Assembly: GCA_047517285.1 (NCBI GenBank) | Contig: JAKZTE010000019.1 | Coordinates: forward strand, 1-10,854 | Origin: UBA57 sp963577725 | GTDB taxonomy: Archaea; Thermoproteota; Nitrososphaeria; Nitrososphaerales; UBA57 | Direction: 5' to 3' | DNA: 10,854 nt | Shown here: positions 6,558 to 10,853 of the stretch, piece by piece | Position numbering within the stretch: the first letter of the stretch is position 1 | How the letters are laid out: every line of letters starts with the position of its first letter | The notes under the pieces: generated by a model | Database searches by the model: none | What the model was told of the DNA's origin: nothing | Seen by the model: the letters and a program-made list of their open reading frames with translations, nothing else | Translations under genes and position numbers: made by a program

Positions 6558-7430
6558 ATGACGAATTCTTCTTGTAATTTAATGTCTAATATCAATCCCA
6601 AATATTCTATACTTATATTAATTCCTCTTCTCTTAATTGGCGGCTATCTGTTTCTTGGCTCTAATGAACAAACTGAAAATGATATGTCTAACGATATTGC
6701 CGTAGTAGAACCTGAACCAGTTCCAGAACCTGTTGTTGAACCAGTAGTAGAACCTGAACCAGATATGGCAAATCCACCTCCTGCATCAAATCCTAGTTCT
6801 ATATCGATTTTATCATTAGATATTGAAACAAATACCATTATTGTTAGTGTTGACATTGAAGGCGAATTTGATCATTGGCATATCAATCTAGACACTCAAT
6901 TAAGTGAATCGGGTGTGGCTGGCGGAGTAATGGTGACTAATTCTTACAATTATAAGTTTGAAGATATTCAACCAGGAGAGCATACAGTATATGTTGGCGC
7001 TGTTGATTCATCACATTCACTGCTTGGCGAACAAGTCAGTCAAACATTTACTATTGCAGAACTTGTTGTGGAAGAACCTGCTCCTGAATGTGAATTTGGA
7101 TTTGCTAAAGTAGAAGTAGATATGGTTGAATCATGTGATTTAATTGTTATTCGTGAAGACGTATTTATGGAAATTAATGGTCTATTTCAATACAAAGAAT
7201 TAAAGATCCAAAAAGGCGTTACAGTTACTTGGAAAACTACCGAAGACAATCTAGGAGCTGGCGGAGATGTAAACTTCCACCAAGTCTATGAATTGAATGG
7301 ATTATTTGATTCTGGCATGATGATAAAAGGCAAGTCCTGGAGTTACACATTCGATGAAGTTGGTGTATTTGAATACACTTGTCCACCACATCCTTGGATG
7401 ACGGGAACAATTATAGTAGTAGATGAATAG
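6558..7430 (+). CDS. Membrane-anchored type 1 (blue) copper protein with PEPV linker and extra beta domain
   Basis: The 290-residue protein has an N-terminal transmembrane helix (about 17-34), a Glu-Pro-Val-rich linker (49-70), a central beta-rich domain (about 80-168, with DHWHINLD and PGEHTVYVGAVD) and a C-terminal cupredoxin domain (about 195-290). The type 1 copper ligands are complete: His241 (NFHQVY), then Cys275, His278 and Met281 in YTCPPHPWM. Such small copper proteins carry electrons outside the cell membrane; they are numerous in ammonia-oxidising archaea, where they are thought to stand in for cytochrome c. The central domain resembles secreted domains with an EHWH-like motif, but I cannot name it with certainty. 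The ATG at 6558 is the longest start. The TATA position favours Met9 at 6582, which still keeps the whole anchor. The gene ends 10 bases before the convergent tRNA-Gln. Confidence 0.9.
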   Translation: MTNSSCNLMSNINPKYSILILIPLLLIGGYLFLGSNEQTENDMSNDIAVVEPEPVPEPVVEPVVEPEPDMANPPPASNPSSISILSLDIETNTIIVSVDIEGEFDHWHINLDTQLSESGVAGGVMVTNSYNYKFEDIQPGEHTVYVGAVDSSHSLLGEQVSQTFTIAELVVEEPAPECEFGFAKVEVDMVESCDLIVIREDVFMEINGLFQYKELKIQKGVTVTWKTTEDNLGAGGDVNFHQVYELNGLFDSGMMIKGKSWSYTFDEVGVFEYTCPPHPWMTGTIIVVDE

Positions 7431-7475
7431 TAGGAATTTATAGCCCCGCCCAGATTCGAACTGGAGTTTCGAGGA

Positions 7476-7486
7476 ATTTCCAATTT
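7476..7486 (-). other. tRNA-Gln intron 3, 11 bases, canonical site 37/38
   Basis: The intron is AAATTGGAAAT. Exon TTCT (32-35) pairs with intron GGAA, the bulges are GG^A and AT^T, and the outer helix is the anticodon stem CGAGG:CCTCG. The inner loop is only AATT, a minimal bulge-helix-loop. Confidence 0.85.
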
Positions 7487-7502
7487 CCAGAACCTCGTGT
7501 CC

Positions 7503-7514
7503 TTAGTCATTAAT
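7503..7514 (-). other. tRNA-Gln intron 2, 12 bases, at the 3' side of the D loop
   Basis: The proposed intron is ATTAATGACTAA. Exon GGTC pairs with intron GACT (one G:T), with bulges AA^A and AA^G. Removal leaves a D loop AGTTGGTCAA with G18-G19 and A21 in place, followed by D-stem GGAC. Runs of A leave the 5' edge ambiguous by a base or two. Confidence 0.75.
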
Positions 7515-7527
7515 TTGACCAACTAGA

Positions 7528-7547
7528 TTCTGCTGGATCTAATCCAT
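7528..7547 (-). other. tRNA-Gln intron 1, 20 bases, between positions 10 and 11 (D stem)
   Basis: The intron is ATGGATTAGATCCAGCAGAA. Its own hairpin TGGAT-TAG-ATCCA forms the inner helix. The 4-bp central helix pairs exon bases CTGT (tRNA positions 5-8) with intron GCAG. The bulges are CG^A and AA^T, with cuts after the second base. Removal joins TCG to TCTAG and restores the D stem. No outer helix is visible, so this is the relaxed form of the motif. Confidence 0.85.
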
Positions 7548-7557
7548 CGACAGGGCT

Positions 7558-7566
7558 TTCGGGGCT
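7558..7566 (-). other. 5' leader of pre-tRNA-Gln carrying a copy of the acceptor strand
   Basis: Just before the tRNA 5' end the minus strand reads AGCCCCGAA. Its first seven bases complement the acceptor 3' strand CGGGGCT perfectly, better than the real 5' strand AGCCCTG does. Position 7566 is exactly 27 bases from the centre of the TATA box at 7589-7597, so the transcript may begin with this copy. Confidence 0.6.
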
Positions 7567-7588
7567 ATTGTTGATTAACAAAAGCTTA

Positions 7589-7597
7589 CTAATATAG
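7589..7597. promoter_or_regulatory. Shared TATA box between tRNA-Gln and tRNA-Val
   Basis: CTAATATAG reads CTATATTAG on the other strand. Its centre (7593) is 27 bases from 7620, the first base of tRNA-Val on the plus strand, and 27 bases from 7566, the start of the tRNA-Gln leader on the minus strand. It is the only convincing TATA element in the 62-base gap between the two tRNA genes. Confidence 0.6.
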
Positions 7598-7634
7598 AGT
7601 TCACAATACTTAGTAAATCGGGCCGGTAGTCTAG

Positions 7635-7651
7635 CGACTAATCTCGGATAA
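7635..7651 (+). other. tRNA-Val D-loop intron (17-base version; edges uncertain)
   Basis: The 17-base reading is CGACTAATCTCGGATAA, with helix GTCT:GGAT (two G:T pairs) and bulges AG^C and AA^T. A 19-base reading at 7636-7654 gives a more usual short D loop, but I could not fit a clean bulge-helix-bulge to it. Confidence 0.55.
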
Positions 7652-7675
7652 TCTGGTTAAGATACCGCTCTCACA

Positions 7676-7691
7676 AATTATATTGGGCAAA
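7676..7691 (+). other. tRNA-Val anticodon-loop intron, 16 bases, site 37/38
   Basis: Removing AATTATATTGGGCAAA leaves the 7-base loop CTCACAC. A one-base shift of both cuts gives the same product. The folding motif is relaxed: CTCA:TGGG with an oversized 3' bulge. Confidence 0.75.
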
Positions 7692-7744
7692 CAGCGGTGA
7701 TCGAGAGTTCAAATCTCTCCCGGCCCATTTTAAAAATTATTTAA

Positions 7745-7915
7745 CTATCCTTTCTTGACGCCTACTGAACGGTTCTTTAATCTTAGATCTTTCCTTTTAC
7801 ATTTTCTGCATCTTGTTGCGGTGATTGGATTCCTTCCACCACATTTCAAACAAATCTTGAAGAAAAGTCTTCTTTTCTGCGCTAATTGTTTTTTAGCTAT
7901 ATCCGTAATAGGCAT
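7745..7915 (-). CDS. rpl40e: Large-subunit ribosomal protein eL40
   Basis: A 56-residue minus-strand ORF from the ATG at 7915 reads MPITDIAKKQLAQKRRLFFK and then a four-cysteine zinc ribbon: Cys22, Cys25, Cys36 and Cys39 in two CxxC pairs around GGRNPITATR. The protein is highly basic and ends GVKKG. These are the features of the stand-alone archaeal eL40, which in eukaryotes is made as a ubiquitin fusion. It binds the 60S-type subunit near the factor-binding site. The RAM-domain gene ends 44 bases upstream on the same strand, so the two may share a transcript. tRNA-Val lies on the opposite strand 17 bases beyond the stop. Confidence 0.95.
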   Translation of the reverse strand: MPITDIAKKQLAQKRRLFFKICLKCGGRNPITATRCRKCKRKDLRLKNRSVGVKKG

Positions 7916-7959
7916 GTTATTTTGATAAGATGTCTTCTTTATATGAACCTTACGGAAAT

Positions 7960-8187
7960 TTATTCTATTACTATCATACTTAGAGTAGAAGTTACCCCTG
8001 TCATTTTTCTTAAAGCAAATATGTCTGTTTTTAACTCGTCCTGGGTGGAAGACTCCATTGTTATCATAAAGTCATATTTTCCATATATCGCATGTGATAT
8101 TATGACGCCTCTTGTTTTTTTAAATACATCTTTAATTTTGTCTTCATGACCTGATTTCACATTCAATAAAACAAATGCTTTACTCAT
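7960..8187 (-). CDS. Stand-alone Lrp/AsnC ligand-binding (RAM) domain protein
   Basis: The 75 residues match only the C-terminal RAM domain of Lrp/AsnC regulators: an opening strand AFVLLNVKSG, a helix with DKIKDVFKK, the strand VIISHAIYGKYDFMITME and a closing strand STLSMIVIE. The N-terminal helix-turn-helix is absent, and the ATG at 8187 leaves no room for one upstream. Single RAM-domain proteins are common in archaea. They form dimers and higher rings that bind amino acids and can modulate full-length Lrp proteins or enzymes. The neighbours (eL40 downstream, alba divergent) do not show its ligand. GAATATACAAC on the minus strand around 8222-8232 is a weak TATA candidate that would give a leader of about 15 bases. 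Confidence 0.88.
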   Translation of the reverse strand: MSKAFVLLNVKSGHEDKIKDVFKKTRGVIISHAIYGKYDFMITMESSTQDELKTDIFALRKMTGVTSTLSMIVIE

Positions 8188-8264
8188 AATCTTCTATACA
8201 GATTCTACTATTGAAGTATGTTGTATATTCTACAATTAATCATAATCATGCATAAAATTTATAA

Positions 8265-8275
8265 TTATTTAATAC
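8265..8275 (+). promoter_or_regulatory. TATA box of alba
   Basis: TATTTAATACA-type sequence centred near 8271 is 27-28 bases before the alba ATG at 8299. This predicts a leaderless mRNA. The AAAATTTATAA stretch just upstream could supply the BRE. Confidence 0.55.
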
Positions 8276-8298
8276 AAATCATACTATAAGTGAACTAA

Positions 8299-8769
8299 AT
8301 GACTGAAGAATTCAATAAAACTAATAATGAAGAAACACAGCCCCCTATTGATCAGGATGCTCCATCAACAACTGATGCAACCACCCCTGAAACAACTGAT
8401 GCAACCACCCCTGAAACAACTGATGCAACTACATCAAATGAAGTAAGCAATGCAGATTCTACTGAAGTAAGCAATGCAGATTCTACTGAACCTCCACGTG
8501 ATCCTAATACAATTTACGTTGGTAAGAAACGTGTAATGAATTATGTAATGGCATGTATGACTGTACTTCAAAGTGGTTCGGATAAAGTATCAATAAAAGC
8601 TCGCGGAAGAAGTATTAGTGCTGCAGTTGATGTCGCACAGATATTAACACGTAGATTTACACAAGGTGTTACTGTTAAAAGTATAATTATTTCTACTGAA
8701 AAAGTTCCTAATCGAGAAACTAATGAACTAAGTAATGTAAGTTCAATCGAAATAGAAATGGGCAAGTAA
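8299..8769 (+). CDS. alba: Alba-family chromatin protein with repetitive acidic Thr-rich N-terminal tail
   Basis: The 156-residue protein has two parts. Residues 70-156 are a full Alba domain: NTIYVGKKRVMNYVMACMTV, then SIKARGRSISAAVDVAQI and a closing SSIEIEMGK. Lys76-Lys77 correspond to the lysines that contact nucleic acid in crenarchaeal Alba. Alba dimers coat DNA and also bind RNA. Residues 1-69 are an added low-complexity tail rich in Thr, Glu, Asp and Pro, with TTDATTPE repeated (24-31, 32-39, then a partial copy) and EVSNADST repeated twice (48-55, 56-63). The tail is acidic, unusual for a protein that binds nucleic acid, and probably disordered. The ATG start is supported by a TATA box 27-28 bases upstream. 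The stop lies inside a terminator hairpin. Confidence 0.93.
   Translation: MTEEFNKTNNEETQPPIDQDAPSTTDATTPETTDATTPETTDATTSNEVSNADSTEVSNADSTEPPRDPNTIYVGKKRVMNYVMACMTVLQSGSDKVSIKARGRSISAAVDVAQILTRRFTQGVTVKSIIISTEKVPNRETNELSNVSSIEIEMGK
8368..8430 (+). repeat. 24-bp tandem repeat in alba, 2.6 copies
   Basis: The unit begins ACAACTGATGCAACCACC and is 24 bases. Copies at 8368-8391 and 8392-8415 are identical, followed by a partial copy from 8416. The unit is eight codons, so copy-number change would keep the frame. Identity at the DNA level implies recent duplication. Confidence 0.95.
8440..8487 (+). repeat. Second 24-bp tandem repeat in alba, 2 copies
   Basis: The unit begins GAAGTAAGCAATGCAGATT and occurs at 8440-8463 and 8464-8487 without a difference. 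Its sequence is unrelated to the first repeat but has the same length, again eight codons (EVSNADST). Confidence 0.95.
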
Positions 8770-8793
8770 CATATCTGTTGCCCTATTTTTTTT
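8760..8793 (+). terminator. Hairpin plus T-run terminator of alba
   Basis: GGGCAA (8760-8765) pairs with TTGCCC (8778-8783) around a 12-base loop, followed within two bases by eight T (8786-8793). The stem begins in the penultimate sense codons of alba and its stop codon lies in the loop. Archaeal RNA polymerase stops at T-runs; a stem this close to the stop would also protect the mRNA end. Confidence 0.75.
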
Positions 8794-8798
8794 GTTAA

Positions 8799-9206
8799 TT
8801 ATATATACAATACTATTGAAGCTTTTTCTACTTTATTCAAGAAAGTTGATAATCCCATAATTCCATCAATTCCAAATAGTTCATCCATTTCAATTTCCAT
8901 AATGCTTAGTGATGCACTACATGCATAAAATTTTACTAATCCTGTTTCTTTTAATGTCTTTATCATTTGTTCAATATTTTGAATTTTTTTTGAATTTATT
9001 GATTTTATAAATTTCTTTTTTAACCTTTCATCATCAAATACTGTATTGTTTATACGGTCTTTTTTTAATCTCTCTAACGCACTATATGAAAAGAATATAC
9101 TTACATCCATATCATTTGCTATGGCTGCCATTGTTATGGATAATAAATTGTGGAACTTTACGTATTCGCCAGATTCTGCAAATATACAAACTGAATTCTT
9201 ATTCAT
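8799..9206 (-). CDS. DsrE/DsrF-like family protein
   Basis: Taken from the ATG at 9206, the protein is 135 residues. It shows the small alpha/beta fold of DsrE-like (archaeal peroxiredoxin-like) proteins: an opening strand SVCIFAES, a helix FHNLLSITMAAIANDMDVSI, then GLVKFYACSASLSIMEI around residue 95 with the family's conserved cysteine (Cys96), and DGIMGLSTFL near 114-123. Relatives take part in sulfur transfer or have unknown roles. No tus, dsr or rhodanese gene is near, so a sulfur role is not shown. The reading frame opens back to 9287, but the extra N-terminal residues look unlike the family, and the TATA-like TAAATATATA at 9240-9231 lies about 29 bases before 9206, favouring the short form. 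It is convergent with alba. Confidence 0.8.
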   Translation of the reverse strand: MNKNSVCIFAESGEYVKFHNLLSITMAAIANDMDVSIFFSYSALERLKKDRINNTVFDDERLKKKFIKSINSKKIQNIEQMIKTLKETGLVKFYACSASLSIMEIEMDELFGIDGIMGLSTFLNKVEKASIVLYI

Positions 9207-9230
9207 ATTGTTTATCATTGATTTATTCGT

Positions 9231-9240
9231 TATATATTTA
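9231..9240. promoter_or_regulatory. TATA element between the DsrE-like gene and the 126-residue ORF
   Basis: TATATATTTA on plus is TAAATATATA on minus. Its centre is about 29 bases before the ATG at 9206 (minus) and about 31 before the ATG at 9267 (plus). One element could serve both genes. A second plus-strand candidate, CTTATATTG at 9261-9269, would instead favour a later start. Confidence 0.5.
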
Positions 9241-9266
9241 TGCAAGTATCTTATTGAAATCTTATA

Positions 9267-9647
9267 TTGCATCACAAAATTGTCCATACAAAAAATATAT
9301 TGATAATATATAATGAACCTACAATTTTAACTACTGATTCTATTGATCCAAATGGCCTTACATTATTATTAGGACTTGAAGGCGGTATGAGCTTATCATT
9401 TTTATTACGAAAAAGCGCTGTTGACTATCTTGTTTCATCCAACTGGAAAAATGATTTTCCTGAATCAGAATATAATGCTTCATGGGAATGGATTTCTGAT
9501 CAGATTAATGGAAAAGTATATGCCATAAAAGAAGATATTGAGGATTCTATTATTTCTGAACAAAATATCGATAAAGGCATTACGATAATTACTAATAATG
9601 ATGTCTCATCGTTAATTGATAAAAACGACGTAATCTTTGTCTATTAA
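9267..9647 (+). CDS. Hypothetical soluble protein, 126 residues
   Basis: I do not recognise the family. The protein has no transmembrane helix or signal peptide. After a poorly structured start it shows alternating strands (ILTTD, LTLLLGLEGGMSLSFLL), a Trp-rich middle (NWKNDFPES, ASWEWISDQINGKVYAI), an acidic helix and a final strand DVIFVY. The body (from about residue 16) has the composition of a folded domain. The ATG at 9267 is the first start and fits the shared TATA at 9231-9240. A TTG at 9300 is the alternative if CTTATATTG (9261-9269) is the promoter, and would remove the odd MHHKIVHTKN leader. pyrD begins 36 bases after the stop and has its own TATA-like element, so co-transcription is possible but not required. 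Confidence 0.65.
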   Translation: MHHKIVHTKNILIIYNEPTILTTDSIDPNGLTLLLGLEGGMSLSFLLRKSAVDYLVSSNWKNDFPESEYNASWEWISDQINGKVYAIKEDIEDSIISEQNIDKGITIITNNDVSSLIDKNDVIFVY

Positions 9648-9656
9648 GGTTGAATT

Positions 9657-9666
9657 CTTATACTAT
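9657..9666 (+). promoter_or_regulatory. Possible TATA box of pyrD
   Basis: CTTATACTAT is centred about 23 bases before the pyrD ATG at 9684, a little closer than the usual 27. It is the best element in the 36-base gap. Confidence 0.4.
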
Positions 9667-9683
9667 TTTATGATAAAAAAATT

Positions 9684-10853
9684 ATGAATAGGTTTAATCT
9701 TGTTAGTGCAAGTTTAAATCCTGTTTTATTTGCTTTATATAGACAATATCTATATTTGCGTTACAATGATTCTGAAAGTCTTTCACAAGCAGAATTGATT
9801 CATGAAAAGTCAAAAAAACATTTACTATCTATGTCTAATAGTCTCAAAAATCATTCTGATTATTTTCAATCAGATAAATCTAATACAATTAAGTTAAATT
9901 CATATCAATTTCCAAATCCTATTGGATTAGCTTCTGGTTTTGATAAAAATTGTGATTTATTTGTCCCAATGTCATACATATTCGGTATTGTTACCATTGG
10001 TACTGTACTTAAAAATAAAAATTTAGGAAATATCCAAAAACCACTTGACGGTAAAACACGAGTTATCGTAAATAGTAAAAATAAATCAATTATTAACTCA
10101 CAAGGATATCCAAGCGAAGGTCTTGATTATACCCTTAATCAATTGAAGAAATATTCTAAAAACAGAAATAGTAAATCAAAACTAATTTTAAGCTTTTCAG
10201 GCATATCCGAAAATAAATCTATTGATGATCTTCTAGATAATTCTGAAACAATTATTAAATCTACACATGAATACGTTGACGGTTATGAAGATAGTAGAAG
10301 TTCACCTAATACCGAATATAATAAATTGATACAAACCTCTGAAATTACGGCTAGTTTAATGTCAATATTAAATTCTCATGCTCCATCAAAGATAAAAATT
10401 CTAAAAGTTTCTCCTTATTCATCACTATCCCCATCTGAGAATGAATCTAAAAGTAAATTTGAAATAATTAAAAAATTTAATGATTCTGGCGGAAACATGG
10501 TTGTATTGAATAATAGTTTGTCAATTGATGTTAAGAATACATATAATATCTCAAATTTTAATAATACAAGAGGAGGATTGAGCGGAAATCCCTTGTATCC
10601 ATATACTGAGAAATTAGTTGAATCAGTTCATAAAAAATATCCTAAATTATCTATTATTGCATGCGGAGGGGTAGATACTGGAGAAAAAGCCTGGTCTTTA
10701 ATAAATAAAGGCGCTTCTTTTATTGAATTATATAGCGGAATAACGTTTCATGGTCTTAATCTTATTGTACAAATTAATAAAACATTACAGAAAAAATTAG
10801 ATCCTTATTCATATCAAACGTTTATTGATAAACGTAATCTAAAATATTCTTGA
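9684..10853 (+). CDS. pyrD: Dihydroorotate dehydrogenase, class-2-like, divergent
   Basis: The 389-residue protein has the layout of membrane-associated class 2 enzymes: a short N-terminal helical part (NPVLFALYRQYLYLRY, 12-27) followed by an FMN barrel. Matches are NPIGLASGFDKN at 78-89, IGTVL at 105-109, SSPNT at 206-210 with the expected catalytic Ser, Lys241 of the KV(S/A)P strand, VVLNNS at 273-278, GGLSGNPLYPYTE at 297-309, ACGGV at 326-330 and LYSGITFHGLNL at 349-360 for the FMN phosphate. It would oxidise dihydroorotate to orotate in pyrimidine synthesis, passing electrons to quinone. Departures from bacterial class 2 enzymes are clear: INRMGFNN is replaced by INSQGYPSEG, and the strand normally carrying an FMN-site Asn reads LILSFSG. 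It is rich in Ser, Asn and Lys. The stop is at the last bases of the window, so the gene is complete. Confidence 0.87.
   Translation: MNRFNLVSASLNPVLFALYRQYLYLRYNDSESLSQAELIHEKSKKHLLSMSNSLKNHSDYFQSDKSNTIKLNSYQFPNPIGLASGFDKNCDLFVPMSYIFGIVTIGTVLKNKNLGNIQKPLDGKTRVIVNSKNKSIINSQGYPSEGLDYTLNQLKKYSKNRNSKSKLILSFSGISENKSIDDLLDNSETIIKSTHEYVDGYEDSRSSPNTEYNKLIQTSEITASLMSILNSHAPSKIKILKVSPYSSLSPSENESKSKFEIIKKFNDSGGNMVVLNNSLSIDVKNTYNISNFNNTRGGLSGNPLYPYTEKLVESVHKKYPKLSIIACGGVDTGEKAWSLINKGASFIELYSGITFHGLNLIVQINKTLQKKLDPYSYQTFIDKRNLKYS

Larger units (their letters stand above)
7441..7557 (-). tRNA. tRNA-Gln (anticodon CUG) with three introns
   Basis: Read on the minus strand, the acceptor strands are AGCCCTG (7557-7551) and CGGGGCT (7448-7442) with discriminator A at 7441; one pair is T6:G67. 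The T arm is TCCAG-TTCGAAT-CTGGG, the D stem GTCT:GGAC and the anticodon stem CGAGG:CCTCG with loop TTCTGGT, so the anticodon is CTG. A standard cloverleaf appears only after removing 20, 12 and 11 bases, which leaves a 74-base mature tRNA with no encoded CCA. The three excisions each follow the archaeal bulge-helix rule: 4-bp helix, cut after two bases of a 3-base bulge. The A1:U72 first pair is the archaeal tRNA-Gln feature that goes with GatDE, whose genes are also in this window. The mature 5' part (TCGTCTAG after the acceptor) matches what I know of other archaeal tRNA-Gln genes. Confidence 0.9.
7620..7727 (+). tRNA. tRNA-Val (anticodon CAC) with two introns
   Basis: The acceptor strands GGGCCGG (7620-7626) and CCGGCCC (7720-7726) pair perfectly, with discriminator A at 7727 and no encoded CCA. 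The T arm is GAGAG-TTCAAAT-CTCTC, the D stem GTCT:AGAT and the anticodon stem CCGCT:AGCGG. The 23 bases between the anticodon strands hold C32 T33 and anticodon CAC plus a 16-base intron, AATTATATTGGGCAAA (7676-7691), at the canonical 37/38 site. CTCA pairs with TGGG there, but the 3' bulge is five bases rather than three. The D loop carries a second insertion: either 19 bases (7636-7654), leaving AGCGGTTA, or 17 bases (7635-7651), leaving AGTCTGGTTA; the latter follows the bulge-helix rule with GTCT:GGAT. The mature tRNA would be 73 or 75 bases. The TATA centre lies 27 bases before the first base, so there may be no 5' leader. Confidence 0.9.

Noticed and set aside
6644..6856. Minus-strand frame with Gly-Ser-Thr repeats
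   Set aside because: The repeats are the complement of the Glu-Pro-Val linker codons of the copper protein, not an independent gene.
7560..7566. AGCCCCG on the minus strand as the true 5' end of tRNA-Gln
   Set aside because: It pairs perfectly with the acceptor 3' strand but leaves AA at positions 8-9 and no D stem. Starting at AGCCCTG (7557) gives TCG then TCTAG after a well-formed intron, a complete cloverleaf and a consistent reason for U6. A fourth, 9-base intron would be needed otherwise, and no motif supports one.
7633..7659. Alternative D-loop intron of tRNA-Val using helix GACT:GGTT
   Set aside because: It obeys the cutting rule but leaves a D loop without the G18-G19 pair needed for tertiary folding.
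7886..8149. Plus-strand frame across the eL40/RAM region
   Set aside because: It overlaps the recognisable RAM-domain gene on the other strand and shows no family features.
8568..8765. Minus-strand frame opposite the alba core
   Set aside because: It is a shadow of the conserved Alba domain.
9207..9287. N-terminal extension of the DsrE-like protein to 9287
   Set aside because: The extra 27 residues do not resemble the family, cross the likely TATA box and overlap the divergent gene; the ATG at 9206 is at promoter distance.
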